From Prosthecobacter sp. (GTDB lineage: Bacteria > Verrucomicrobiota > Verrucomicrobiia > Verrucomicrobiales > Verrucomicrobiaceae): 64,000 nt of DNA. Below are positions 47,069-56,590 of the stretch, in pieces. The stretch is taken from assembly GCA_017853885.1 (NCBI GenBank), contig JAFMIR010000021.1, positions 1 through 64,000 on the forward strand. The letters run 5' to 3'. The notes under the pieces are model-generated. The model saw nothing but the letters and a program-made list of their open reading frames with translations, did no database searches and was not told the origin of the DNA. The translations under genes were made by a program, and so were the position numbers. The first letter of the stretch is position 1. Every line of letters starts with the position of its first letter.

Positions 47069-48051
47069 TCAGTTGATTCCTCCTTGGGCTTTTGAGTGAG
47101 CGTGACGACAACCTGCCGTTCCTTTCCTGCCCTGCGCAGCTTGAGATTGACCACATCACCGGCCGCCTTGGCTTTGACAGCTGCCGTGAACTGATGCTGA
47201 TCAGTCATCGCATCGCCATTCAATTCAAGAATCACATCGCCCGCAAGCACCCCCGCCCGCAGCGCGGGAGAACCCTCAATAACATCCGCGACCTCGAGCT
47301 CAACCTGATCGGTCATACGCGTGGCCACCCCAAGATAGCCTCCTGCGCCAATACCCCACACCCGGATCACCTGTGACGCCTGCATGGCGTCCCATGAACG
47401 TAAAAAAGGAGCCATGGATACATGGACATTTTGATCACGCTCTTCCCAGATCTGACTGTGGATGCCAATGACCTCACCATCCATATTGAAAAGCGGCCCA
47501 CCCGAATCACCTCCCATCAGCACACAATCGCTATGCAAGTTGTTCGCAGTCTGCTTGACGATTTTTCCGACACGGAGCACCGGGCCGCGGGCTTTGTCAA
47601 AGCCACCGGGATGCCCTAACGCGAAGCACCACTCGCCTGGCTGCGCCTTGCCTAAGTCACGGCTAAGGTTCACACTCGGCCAAGGCTTCGCTAAATCCTT
47701 CAGCTGCGCAAGAGCAGCGTCCGTAGCTTGATCAACTCCAAGAGACTTCGCCATCGTGACCGTGCCGTCTTGAAGCACCACACGGATCTCTCTGCCAGGC
47801 TTGTCCACAACATGCGCTGCGGTCAAAAGAAGCCCGGAGGGCGAAATAATGACACCGCTAGCTGTGCCTCCACCCGTTTGGATGGCCACCAAGGCAGCTT
47901 TAGCTTGCGGAAAAAGCTTTTGCACCTGGCTTTGGACTTGCAAAAGCGTGTTGAGATCGGTCTTGGGCACCTCTGCATTCACGGCAATACCAACCATTGC
48001 CATGAGCAAAATGGTTGCGTGTTGACGGAGCATTTTTCGAGAATCAAGCAT
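47065..48051 (-). CDS. HtrA/DegP-like serine protease with PDZ domain
   Basis: A 328-residue periplasmic protease with a signal sequence (RQHATILLMAMVGIAVNA). The catalytic triad is complete: His in GLLLTAAHVVD, Asp in QATDAALAQL, Ser in GGDSGGPLFNMDG. A C-terminal PDZ domain (about 235-320) follows with YLGVATRMTDQVELEVADV. HtrA proteases degrade or chaperone damaged envelope proteins. It heads a two-gene unit with the inactive relative. The ATG at 48051 is chosen; 48033 is possible. Confidence 0.9.
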   Translation of the reverse strand: MLDSRKMLRQHATILLMAMVGIAVNAEVPKTDLNTLLQVQSQVQKLFPQAKAALVAIQTGGGTASGVIISPSGLLLTAAHVVDKPGREIRVVLQDGTVTMAKSLGVDQATDAALAQLKDLAKPWPSVNLSRDLGKAQPGEWCFALGHPGGFDKARGPVLRVGKIVKQTANNLHSDCVLMGGDSGGPLFNMDGEVIGIHSQIWEERDQNVHVSMAPFLRSWDAMQASQVIRVWGIGAGGYLGVATRMTDQVELEVADVIEGSPALRAGVLAGDVILELNGDAMTDQHQFTAAVKAKAAGDVVNLKLRRAGKERQVVVTLTQKPKEESTE

Positions 48052-48154
48052 CGAATTGCGGAACACAGGGAGCCCCTAACCAAACGCCCGTCAAAACTCA
48101 ATCGAGCAAGGGAGTTTGCGAAATTTTTGGCTCGATAACGTTAGTTTCATTGTC

Positions 48155-49111
48155 ATGCGATTCACAGCCCTACCCATCTTGCTACTTCTTCTATGTCTGG
48201 CCACGCCTTTAAGCCATGCTGCAGTCAACGAAGTCGAAAAACTATCCGAGGATGTTTACTTCCACGAGGGAGAGATCCGCCCATCTGGGCACTGCAATAA
48301 TGGTTGGATCGTTTTTGAAGATCATGTGCTTGTGATCGATGCGAATTTCCCATCTGGCGCCCGTCTCATCATCCCAAAAATCGAGGCTATTACGGATAAA
48401 CCGGTGCGTTTCACATTCGACACCCATCACCATGGCGATCACGCCTACGGTAATCAGGTTTGGGTTGATAGAGGAGCTACACCCGTGGCGCATGAAAATG
48501 CGCTGGTACAGATGAAAAAATTTGAGACAGGGCTAACAGGCGGCCCGCCTGGCCGCTGGGAGGATGCCGCCAAGAACCGCCAAGACCTCCGCGAGAGCAA
48601 ACTGAAGCCTCCTTCCCTGCTCTACCGCACTGCGATGATTTTTGATGATGGCAAGCACCGGGTTGAATTGCTCCACTTCGGCACCGCACACACACAGGGT
48701 GACGGCTGGGCTTGGTTGCCGAAGGAAAGAATCCTGTTCAGCGGAGATGCCTGCGTGAATGGACCTTACAACTACACTGGCGATGGCCACATCGGCGACT
48801 GGATCAAGACTCTTGAAGCTGTAAAAAAGCTCAACCCAAAGACTGTCTGCCCAGGTCACGGTCCTCGCGGTGGCCCAGAATTACTTGATGACCAACAAAC
48901 CTTCTTCATCGCTTTGCAAGATGAAGTACGAAAGCTATCCGGAAAAACCCCCGCTCAAGCGGAAGCCGCCGTGCCGGTCATCATGGCAACCCTAAAGAAG
49001 AATCCCCGCATCGCCCGTTACGCCGGAAACTTTCTACCAGCTCAGGTCGAAAAAGCTTATATTGAGCAAGGTGGTCAGCCATTTCCCAAGCCGGACATTC
49101 CTAGGAAATAA
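48155..49111 (+). CDS. Exported metallo-beta-lactamase fold hydrolase
   Basis: A 318-residue protein with signal peptide MRFTALPILLLLLCLATPL. The metal site THHHGDHAYGN is the HxHxDH motif, followed by a later His in FGTAHTQGDGWAWL and Asp in LFSGDACVNGPY, with CPGHGPRGG near the C-terminus. The family includes lactamase-like hydrolases and quinoprotein-relay proteins; no lactam role is implied. The ATG at 48155 begins the signal peptide. Confidence 0.88.
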   Translation: MRFTALPILLLLLCLATPLSHAAVNEVEKLSEDVYFHEGEIRPSGHCNNGWIVFEDHVLVIDANFPSGARLIIPKIEAITDKPVRFTFDTHHHGDHAYGNQVWVDRGATPVAHENALVQMKKFETGLTGGPPGRWEDAAKNRQDLRESKLKPPSLLYRTAMIFDDGKHRVELLHFGTAHTQGDGWAWLPKERILFSGDACVNGPYNYTGDGHIGDWIKTLEAVKKLNPKTVCPGHGPRGGPELLDDQQTFFIALQDEVRKLSGKTPAQAEAAVPVIMATLKKNPRIARYAGNFLPAQVEKAYIEQGGQPFPKPDIPRK

Positions 49112-49117
49112 CTTGAG

Positions 49118-49279
49118 TCACTTTTTTGTTTCCTCATCACCCTGCGTTGCCTTTTTGGGCGACTGAGGAAACTTGGGTGGGGGAATCAATCCGCCGCCAG
49201 CAGAACTCGACCAGCGTGTGAATCCTCCAACGGCCTTGAAAGGCCTTGGGGACCTGTTTTTTTGCTTCTGACTTCTCAT
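49118..49279 (-). CDS. Possible small protein, 53 residues
   Basis: A short frame encodes a basic, Pro/Gly/Ser-rich peptide starting MRSQKQKNRSPRPFKAVGGF and ending KKATQGDEETKK. The strongly charged, low-aromatic composition is not typical of random sequence, but no family is recognised. It converges with the metallo-beta-lactamase gene 6 bp away. No good Shine-Dalgarno sequence was picked out. Confidence 0.35.
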   Translation of the reverse strand: MRSQKQKNRSPRPFKAVGGFTRWSSSAGGGLIPPPKFPQSPKKATQGDEETKK

Positions 49280-49637
49280 GAGTCGCTGAAAATGATTTTA
49301 GCGTTGATAAACTTCTCTCCCAAAAGAGAGCTAAATCTTCGTTTTCCCAAGTCTTTCAACGCAGTCGTTTCCGCTTTCAATGACACTAGCAGTTGCTTTT
49401 GCAGGTTGCTTCAACGACTCACAGGCGCTGGATGGATGAAGAAACTAAGCCTAAAAAAGGAATGAAAGTTTTCATCTCTACGGTTTTCTCTTCCGCACCA
49501 AGAAAACTGCCGTTCAAGTCGGTGTCAGTGACAAGGTCACAAAACTCTCTGAGGCCTCTGTTACGATCACATGTAGCTGTTTTCGCCTAAACGGAACACT
49601 TGCACGACCGCCCGCTGAACGGCATGAAAAGCCTTTC
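49280..49637. other. Intergenic region upstream of metG
   Basis: About 360 bp, lower in G+C than the neighbours. I see no convincing gene, tRNA, riboswitch or repeat. It should hold the metG promoter, but I could not fix the boxes. Confidence 0.4.
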
Positions 49638-51209
49638 ATGAAGCCATTCTACATCACGACCGCCATTGACTACACCAACGCTCCGCCTCACATCGGCCAC
49701 GCGTATGAAAAAGTTTTGGCCGATGTCATGGCCCGTTTTCAGCGACTCAAGGGCCGTGAAGTTTACTTTCTAACGGGTGTTGATCAACATGGCCAAAAGG
49801 TGCAAAAGAGCGCTGAGAAGGCTGGACAGAGTCCTGCAGACTTCGTCCACGGCGTCACTAAGCATTTTACCGCGCTGTGGGAAAAACTGAATGTGCGTTT
49901 TGATGGCTGGGCCGCCACAACGGAAGATTGTCACAAACGTGTGGTGCGAGCGATGCTTCAAAAGCTGCACGATTGCGGCCAGCTCTATAAAAAGAGCTAT
50001 GCAGGCTTTTACTCCGTGCGTCAGGAGCAGTTCCTCACGGACAAGGAACGAGGTCCGGACGGCCGGTTTGGAGAAGAGTGGGGCGAGGTGATCGAACTCG
50101 AGGAGGAAAACTGGTACTTCCGCCTCAGTGATCACGTCGAGTGGCTGAAGAGCCACATCCGCAGCCATCCCGATTTCATCTTCCCACCACACCGAGCCAA
50201 CGATGTTCTGAACTCTCTCGAAGGCACACCACAAGATCTTTGCATTAGCCGCCCTATCGAACGCCTGAGCTGGGGAATTCCCCTTCCTTTTGATGAACGT
50301 TTCGTAAACTATGTTTGGTTCGATGCGCTCTCGAACTACATCACCTTTGCTGGTTACATGGCCGACGAGTGTGGCAACGTCGACTTACCAAGGTTTGATA
50401 AGCTCTGGCCATCCGATGCTCAAATCATCGGCAAAGACATTCTTGTGCCTGCGCATGCTGTTTACTGGCCGATCATGCTGCACGCGCTCGGTTTCCCAGA
50501 TGAACAGATCCCGAAGCTTGTGGTTCACGGCTGGTGGAATGTGAAAGGAGCTAAGATGAGCAAGAGCCTCGGGAATGTGATCGACCCAAACGTGTTATCA
50601 GACACCTTCACGCCCGATGGCCTGCGCTACTACCTCATGCGTGACATCGCCACCGGCTATGATGCTGACTTTAGTGATGAACGCATCATCATGAGCTACA
50701 ACAAGGAACTCGCAGGCGGCCTCGGCAATCTGATCAATCGCTCGATTAATATGGCTCAAAAGTATCGCGGCGGCATTCTCAGTATCGGCGAATACGATGA
50801 CGATGAAAACAAGGCACTGCGAGAGGCCGTGCTGGAGGCCGTTCCTGCTTACATCGAGAAAATGAGCGGCTGGGACATCCACGAAGGCATCGCTGCCGTC
50901 TGGAAGATCGTCTCACACGCGAATGCATTCGTCGATAGCACGAAGCCCTTCTCGCTGGCAAAAGATCCTGCTCAGGCCGCCCGGCTCGACAGCGTGCTCT
51001 ATCACTTGGCCGAGGCACTCACGCATGTGAGCGTTCTTTTGAACCCGATCATGCCCAATGCCATGGCCTCCGCTCGCTCACAGATCGGCTGGACGATGCC
51101 AGAGGGCTTCCTGTTAAGCGATTTGAAGTGGGGCCTGCTGGCCAGTGGTCATCAACTTGGCGCTCCAACACCCCTTTTCCCACGTCTGGAGATCCCAGAT
51201 GAAAAGTGA
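49638..51209 (+). CDS. metG: Methionyl-tRNA synthetase
   Basis: A 523-residue class I synthetase. The HIGH motif is PPHIGHAYEK and the KMSKS loop is GAKMSKSLGNV. The connecting peptide reads YSVRQEQFLTDKE, without the four-Cys zinc knuckle of other MetRS forms, and there is no C-terminal tRNA-binding domain. This is the short, zinc-free class. A bidirectional terminator follows. Confidence 0.96.
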   Translation: MKPFYITTAIDYTNAPPHIGHAYEKVLADVMARFQRLKGREVYFLTGVDQHGQKVQKSAEKAGQSPADFVHGVTKHFTALWEKLNVRFDGWAATTEDCHKRVVRAMLQKLHDCGQLYKKSYAGFYSVRQEQFLTDKERGPDGRFGEEWGEVIELEEENWYFRLSDHVEWLKSHIRSHPDFIFPPHRANDVLNSLEGTPQDLCISRPIERLSWGIPLPFDERFVNYVWFDALSNYITFAGYMADECGNVDLPRFDKLWPSDAQIIGKDILVPAHAVYWPIMLHALGFPDEQIPKLVVHGWWNVKGAKMSKSLGNVIDPNVLSDTFTPDGLRYYLMRDIATGYDADFSDERIIMSYNKELAGGLGNLINRSINMAQKYRGGILSIGEYDDDENKALREAVLEAVPAYIEKMSGWDIHEGIAAVWKIVSHANAFVDSTKPFSLAKDPAQAARLDSVLYHLAEALTHVSVLLNPIMPNAMASARSQIGWTMPEGFLLSDLKWGLLASGHQLGAPTPLFPRLEIPDEK

Positions 51210-51236
51210 TACCTCTTCTGAAGCCCTGATTCACCA

Positions 51237-51275
51237 ACAAAAAAGGCGCGGAAAATGCCTCCGCGCCTTTTTTGT
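51237..51275 (+). terminator. Bidirectional intrinsic terminator between metG and the DUF1501 gene
   Basis: An 11-bp perfect stem (51242-51252 with 51260-51270), flanked by an A-run on the left and a T-run on the right, lies between two convergent genes and should stop transcription from both sides. Confidence 0.85.
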
Positions 51276-51289
51276 TAAATGTTGATACA

Positions 51290-52594
51290 TCATGCAAAAA
51301 CGCTTGTCACCGGCTGACCTTTATCGGCGATGGTAAAGGGGCGCTTGCTAGGACTGTAGATGACTTGGTCGAGCGGTAGACCGAGGGCGTAGGCCATGGT
51401 GGCGTTGAAGTCCGGCACTTTCACTTTGTCCTCGACGACTTCGCGACCTTCCTTGTCAGTTTTGCCGTGCACATAGCCGCCTTTAACGCCGCCACCGAAC
51501 ATGACGGCGGAGAAAGCCTTCGGATAGTGGTCGCGGCCGACATTCTGGTTGATGTCGGGCGTGCGACCGAATTCGGTGGTGACGACGACAAGCGTATCTT
51601 GAAGCATACCGCGGAGATAGAGGTCATTCAGAAGAGCTGAAAGCCCCTTATCGAGCGTTTCGCAGCGCTCTGGCACGGCAACAAAGTTGGCGTTGTGTGT
51701 GTCCCAACCACCAAGGGAGACTTCGACGAAGCGTACACCGCGCTCGACGAGACGGCGAGCCAGAAGGCAGCCTTGACCGAAGGCTTCCTTGCCGTAAGCA
51801 GCGCGAATATCGCTGGCTTCCTCGGTAAGATCGAAGGCTTTGAGGTCTTCAGATTTCATCATGGCCATAGCATCATCGTACATGTCTGCATAGGCCTTAA
51901 CGTTACGGTGAGCAAAGGTGGTGCGGAAGTCCTTGTCGAGCTCGTCGGCGAGAGCCATGCGGGCTTGCAGCTTCTCCGGCTGGCTATTTTTGATGTTTTT
52001 GAGGCCGTTTTCCGGATTAGACACGAACAGTGGTGCCTGTGCGGCGGGGAAGAAGCCCGCGCCGGGATGACGGCTGTCATTGCCGACAAAAACAAAATTC
52101 GGCAGCGTGCTATTTCCACCGCCTTGGAATACGTTAAGCCATGCGCCCATGGCGGGATGGCGAATGGTACCGCGCAGCTCGTAGCTGGTGTGCATGATGT
52201 AGTTACCCTGCTCGTGAGCACCCTGCGTGGAGGTGAGTGAGTTTACAATGGTACCATGATGCATGTGCTTGGCAGTGTTCGGCAGATACTCGGATATGCG
52301 GACGCCGTCTGCACTGGTCTTGATGGGCTTTGTAGGTCCTGCTGTCTCTACGCCTTCCTTCACATCCCATGTGTCCATGTGGGACTGGCCACCACTCATG
52401 TACAAGTAAATGACATTCTTGGCCGTGGCGGCCTGACGAAGCTTCGAGGATCCCTCAAAGGCGGCGAAAGACTTGCTGGCAAGCGAGTTACCGAGAAGTC
52501 CAACACCGAGGAGGGACGAAGCGGTTTTCGCGGCAAAGTCACGGCGACTGATTTCGCCGGAACGGAGGAGTTTGGAGGCGAGCTCTTGTTTCAT
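51290..52594 (-). CDS. DUF1501 family protein, Tat-exported (paired copy)
   Basis: A 434-residue DUF1501 protein. The N-terminus carries a twin-arginine motif (SRRDFAAKTASSLLGVGLLG). Family blocks: NVIYLYMSGGQSHMDTWDVK, LTSTQGAHEQGNYIMHTSYE, and TTEFGRTPDINQNVGRDHYP near the C-terminus. It lies 58 bp downstream of the DUF1549/DUF1553 gene, the classic two-gene unit of Planctomycetes and Verrucomicrobia. The biochemical role is not known; secreted glycan or organic matter degradation is often suggested. Confidence 0.9.
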   Translation of the reverse strand: MKQELASKLLRSGEISRRDFAAKTASSLLGVGLLGNSLASKSFAAFEGSSKLRQAATAKNVIYLYMSGGQSHMDTWDVKEGVETAGPTKPIKTSADGVRISEYLPNTAKHMHHGTIVNSLTSTQGAHEQGNYIMHTSYELRGTIRHPAMGAWLNVFQGGGNSTLPNFVFVGNDSRHPGAGFFPAAQAPLFVSNPENGLKNIKNSQPEKLQARMALADELDKDFRTTFAHRNVKAYADMYDDAMAMMKSEDLKAFDLTEEASDIRAAYGKEAFGQGCLLARRLVERGVRFVEVSLGGWDTHNANFVAVPERCETLDKGLSALLNDLYLRGMLQDTLVVVTTEFGRTPDINQNVGRDHYPKAFSAVMFGGGVKGGYVHGKTDKEGREVVEDKVKVPDFNATMAYALGLPLDQVIYSPSKRPFTIADKGQPVTSVFA

Positions 52595-52652
52595 GGAAGC
52601 ACGTAGTGTGTTGTTTTTAGTCTATCGATTCTTGGCTGATAAAACGGTGCAA

Positions 52653-55142
52653 TTACTGGATGAAGATGAACTGCTGGGTGTTGAGGAGGGAGAAGACGAG
52701 GTCTTGTATATCTTGGAGACCATTATCTTGAGCCTTGAGCCACGCAGCTTTTTCGTTCGCCGTAGGTTTACGAGCTAGAATGGTCATGTAGGCAGCCTCA
52801 ACTTTGTCGTCCGGGTACTGAGCCTTACGCACATTGAGCATGAGCTGACTGAACCGATCGAGAAGTTGCGGAAGGAGACTGCCGTTCATCATGGCTAATG
52901 CTTGGGGCACGCTGGCTTCATTATTGGCGTTTTCGATGGTCTCGCGGTCGCTCTGACCAAATTCGCGAAGATAGTGGCCTCGCGGAGCGGGACTCTCGAG
53001 CTCAGCGGAGCGAAGTGTGTCGCGCCCCATACGCTCACGGGTGGAGATGTATTGCTTGCGCTCCTTGGGCTCGGTAATGCCGTAATAATCCGCCTCCTCT
53101 TCGTAAGCGGCACGGAGTTTGGCATTAACAGCCTCTTTCTCTTCCGCGGTGAGCTCTTTGCGATCGTAGCCAGGGATGACGACCTTCTCATTGCGGACGC
53201 CGCTAGCCATCATCATGGAATCGCCCGCCATCATCGACGGAGCAGCCTCGGAACCGCCTTTCGTGTTGAGGGCAATGGTCTGGTAAGGTTTGCCGGTGAC
53301 TTTCTCAAAAAGCTTCTTTTGGCCGTTGGTGATGACCTCGGCATAAGTGACTTTGCGGCCTTCATTTTGGATGCGATTCACCTCGCTGCGTATGGCATCG
53401 GACTTGGCGCGAAGTTCTTTTGCTTTGGCCAGAGCGACATCCTGCTCAGGACCAGGTTTCATGGCCTCAGCTTTATCTTGAGCTTCCTTCCACTGAGTGC
53501 GGGCCTCGGTGTAGAGCTTCTGCTGTACCTCGGTTCGCTCACGGTTCGACCCATAAATTCTGGCTGCTTTTTGCAGTCCTTCGAGAGCTTCCTGAGGAGT
53601 GAGTGAATCCACACTGTCGGCAATCTTTTTCGCTTGGAGAATGCGCTGCTCCATAGCGTCACGACTGGCTTGGTTGATCATGTCCGGATTCGGATTGATG
53701 AGGGTCACAAAGCTGTCCCACATCTGTTCAGCCGTCATGCGGCGGAGGAGTGGCCCGGTAAAGTGGTAGGTGCTGCCAGCGGCATATTCTTGGCGGGAAA
53801 CTTGGGCCTGATAGGCCTTGGTGTTATAAAGGACCCGCAGGACGGCCTTCATGTCATACTTGAGGTCGATGACCAACTTTTCGAGGTGTTTCTCCAACTC
53901 TGGCACCATGGGCACCGATGTGTCCATGAGCTCGTCAAGCGGTTCAATCAAGGCAAGACCAAACACTCGCTTCCAAAGACGATTGGCGATCACGGTGGTA
54001 AAGCGCGGATTCTCCGGACTGGTCATCCAGCGGGCGTAAGCCTGCAAGGGGGTTTCCCCGGGCTGGCTGACGCACTCATGCCCCATCATTGTTCCAGAAG
54101 AAACGACTGCCTTGGGTTTTGCGTCGCTGTATTGATAGTCATGCGGCAGGGTGAGCTTCGCATCACGCATACTGACACTGGTGTAGCGCATGGTGTCGCG
54201 CACATCGTTCATGGCTTCTTGATAGCCACGCTGCTCCTTGCGAAACTTTTCCTGCACCTCGCGGCGCTTTACCTGCACCGCCTTCATCTCGGACTCATAC
54301 TTTTTGTAAGCATCCGTATAGACTTTTTCGGCGGCAACACGTTGTTCCGGCGTCATTTTTCCGCTGATCTGCGGGCGCTTCGGACGCTGTGGCTCCTTGA
54401 TGGCGACACGAGCAAGGTCCTCCTGCTCACGGAGCAAATCACGCACATCGCCCATGATGCCCCCATTGTAGTCCTGAGTTTGGACACCGTAAGTGAAGGC
54501 GGCCATCTTGAAAAACTGCATCTGAGACCACTTATCGAAGGGATGATTATGGCACTGGGCACACTCAATACGAGTGCCTAGGAAGATGCGTGTGGTGTTC
54601 GCCATGTTGTCGAGCGGCATACCTCGGTCACGCATGTAGTAGCCTATGGCACCATTCTCCCAAGCTTTCCCCTGAGCGGCGATCATCTCAGCGACGAATT
54701 TGTCGTAAGACTTGTTCTCGCGCAGCGACTGCTTCACGAAATTCGCATAAGCCGCGCCAGTAATCCCACCGGTTTGGTTGCCATTGCTCGTAAGGCGAAG
54801 CACGTCTGCCCAATAATTGAAGAAGTGCTGCACATAGGCCTCGGAAGCGAGCAGTTTATCGATCAACTTCGCACGCTTGTCGGCAGTCTTGTCATCCAAA
54901 AAGGAATCTACCTCGCGCGTCGTCGGGATGCGTCCGATGATATCAAGGTAGATTCGGCGAACGAAAGTGCTGTCATCGGTGGGCTGATTGCCCTTGATAT
55001 GATGCTTTTTCCAATCAGCAGCCAAGATGGAGTCAATCTGGCGTGCAGCATAGCTAGGCGATGCCTGCGGCACAGCATAAGCAGCATAAGAGAGACAAAT
55101 GCAGACGAACGAGGCAGCAAAAATGCACTTCATGCTCTCCAT
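52653..55142 (-). CDS. DUF1549/DUF1553 (PSCyt2/PSD1) protein
   Basis: An 829-residue exported protein with signal peptide (MKCIFAASFVCICLSYAAYA; the ATG at 55133 is an equal start candidate). The DUF1549 part shows FVRRIYLDIIGRIPTTREVD and a CAQCHNHPFDKW motif, i.e. CxxCH as in cytochrome c. The C-terminal DUF1553 part includes NRLWKRVFGLALIEPLDELM. A long charged coiled stretch lies between the two domains (about 240-320), and another at about 510-640 interrupts the DUF1553 part. It is the first gene of the unit with the DUF1501 gene. Confidence 0.9.
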   Translation of the reverse strand: MESMKCIFAASFVCICLSYAAYAVPQASPSYAARQIDSILAADWKKHHIKGNQPTDDSTFVRRIYLDIIGRIPTTREVDSFLDDKTADKRAKLIDKLLASEAYVQHFFNYWADVLRLTSNGNQTGGITGAAYANFVKQSLRENKSYDKFVAEMIAAQGKAWENGAIGYYMRDRGMPLDNMANTTRIFLGTRIECAQCHNHPFDKWSQMQFFKMAAFTYGVQTQDYNGGIMGDVRDLLREQEDLARVAIKEPQRPKRPQISGKMTPEQRVAAEKVYTDAYKKYESEMKAVQVKRREVQEKFRKEQRGYQEAMNDVRDTMRYTSVSMRDAKLTLPHDYQYSDAKPKAVVSSGTMMGHECVSQPGETPLQAYARWMTSPENPRFTTVIANRLWKRVFGLALIEPLDELMDTSVPMVPELEKHLEKLVIDLKYDMKAVLRVLYNTKAYQAQVSRQEYAAGSTYHFTGPLLRRMTAEQMWDSFVTLINPNPDMINQASRDAMEQRILQAKKIADSVDSLTPQEALEGLQKAARIYGSNRERTEVQQKLYTEARTQWKEAQDKAEAMKPGPEQDVALAKAKELRAKSDAIRSEVNRIQNEGRKVTYAEVITNGQKKLFEKVTGKPYQTIALNTKGGSEAAPSMMAGDSMMMASGVRNEKVVIPGYDRKELTAEEKEAVNAKLRAAYEEEADYYGITEPKERKQYISTRERMGRDTLRSAELESPAPRGHYLREFGQSDRETIENANNEASVPQALAMMNGSLLPQLLDRFSQLMLNVRKAQYPDDKVEAAYMTILARKPTANEKAAWLKAQDNGLQDIQDLVFSLLNTQQFIFIQ

Positions 55143-55510
55143 TTACGCCAGAATCGACTTAATGTATCACAAAAAATCCAAAAAAATGCTCCGTGGCCAT
55201 AGACGCCTCTCCTTTCAAAACCTCCCTCCTCAGGAGGACCTAAAAAACACAGTCCCAGATTCTCTGTGCAGAAGTACAATCGGCTGAATACTAAAGTCTC
55301 ACGGATCTTAAAATTGCAGCTAGTCATGGCTCAGAGGGCGGGAGAGGATCCAGCGTGCGCCTCTAGCGACCATCACCGGACCAACGCACACCAAGCGTGG
55401 CTTTAGAGCCACGATCCATCGAAACTCAACATGGCGCTCATGCTAGCCAAGGTATCCTAAGTGGTTAGAAGCAGATCAGCAGCCAACTTGAATGCCTCAA
55501 GAGTCTGCTT
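55143..55510. other. Intergenic region
   Basis: About 370 bp with no convincing gene. It contains a self-complementary CCTCCTCAGGAGG at about 55225-55240 and should hold the promoter of the DUF1549/1553 gene. No promoter boxes could be assigned. Confidence 0.4.
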
Positions 55511-56036
55511 TCAGTAGGTTCCGGAGGCATTGGCGATGGCCTGAAGATCCTCGACTTCCAGCGCGGGATTTGAGACCTTTTCACAGAAAAATAGCACGTA
55601 TCTTGGCATCAATGGCCTTGCGGAAGTTCGCAGGATCGTTGCTATCAACAAACTTCACGTTGACACCAAGCGCGGGGAGAATGTCGTTGAACTGTGTGTA
55701 GGTGCCTTCGTAGAGATTGCGAGCGGAAACGAATTTGCCGCCTGCCTGCGCCAGGTTGATGATCGAGTAAAACACCGCACTAGTGCCACTGGCGAGACCC
55801 AAACCAGACACTACATTGGCGCTTTCGAGCAGCGAAACGCGCTTTCCGAGCACGTCAGTCGTCAGGTTCATCAGACAGGTATAGATGTTTCCCAATTCCC
55901 TCATCACGAACAAATTCGCGGCATGCTCAGTGCTTTTTAACACGTCGCTGGCAAAGCGGTAGATCGGCACGGCACGTGCACCGGTGGTCGGGTCAGGAAC
56001 ATGGCCACCGTGGAGCCATCAGGTTTCGAGTTTCAT
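55511..56036 (-). pseudogene. Decayed O-acetylhomoserine sulfhydrylase (Cys/Met PLP family)
   Basis: On the minus strand the frame opens MKLET, is interrupted by an in-frame TGA at codon 6, and continues as WLHGGHVPDPTTGARAVPIY. It stays well conserved through STEHAANLFVMRELGNIYT and LAQAGGKFVSARNLYEGTYT to RKAIDAKIRAIFL. A one-base frameshift follows, after which the other frame reads CEKVSNPALEVEDLQAIANA. It then stops, lacking the last two-thirds of the enzyme, including the PLP lysine. So it carries a nonsense mutation, a frameshift and a large 3' truncation. Confidence 0.85.
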
Positions 56037-56145
56037 GGTTGGAGGCTGGGTTTGAATTACAGCATGCAGTCAGATTCTGAGCTTTCCCTTTGCAGCGTCA
56101 AACCGTTACCATGCTCCTCCTTGCAAGATAAGAAAGGTGGACTTT

Positions 56146-56511
56146 TTATTCGTCACCTTCGATTGGTTCCGGCATCGGTGGCGGGAGGTTTTCAATCAGC
56201 TGCACAAGCGGCACTGCTTTCTCGGCTGTGCGATCAAGACGGAAGTGAAGCGGGGGGCTGTTCCGCAGCTTGACGCGCTTGTAAAGATCGCGCTGAATCA
56301 GGCCACGTGCTTTGTTGAGTCTCTGAACAATAGCTTCTTGCTGATGCGGTTTGCCAATAACGCCAACGTAAACGGTGGCGTGCTTTAGATCGGGCGTGAC
56401 CACGACTTCATGCACGGTGAGCAACCCGTCTTCCGGACGATAGTCCTTCTCAACAACGAGCGAGAGTTCGCGGCGCATGAGTTCACAGACTTTGTCGAGG
56501 CGGAGGGACAT
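56146..56511 (-). CDS. rbfA: Ribosome-binding factor A
   Basis: A 121-residue KH-type protein for 16S rRNA maturation and cold adaptation. Family features: RLDKVCELMRRELSLVVEKD at the start, VHEVVVTPDLKHATVYVGV, and the C-terminal LRNSPPLHFRLDRTAE. Third gene of nusA-infB-rbfA, 79 bp after infB. Confidence 0.94.
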   Translation of the reverse strand: MSLRLDKVCELMRRELSLVVEKDYRPEDGLLTVHEVVVTPDLKHATVYVGVIGKPHQQEAIVQRLNKARGLIQRDLYKRVKLRNSPPLHFRLDRTAEKAVPLVQLIENLPPPMPEPIEGDE

Positions 56512-56590
56512 GAAGGCGAAGTGGTTTGGGGCAGCGCGAAGTCAATCAGAGGCTGGGCAACCCTCTTGCCTGCTACCCATGATCCAGTCG

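Noticed and set aside
53634..54581. 315-codon plus-strand frame inside the DUF1549/1553 gene
   Set aside because: It is antisense to a gene with clear domains, and its product resembles no family.
55225..55240. CCTCCTCAGGAGG palindrome as a possible operator
   Set aside because: It is short and alone, without a second copy or a linked regulator.
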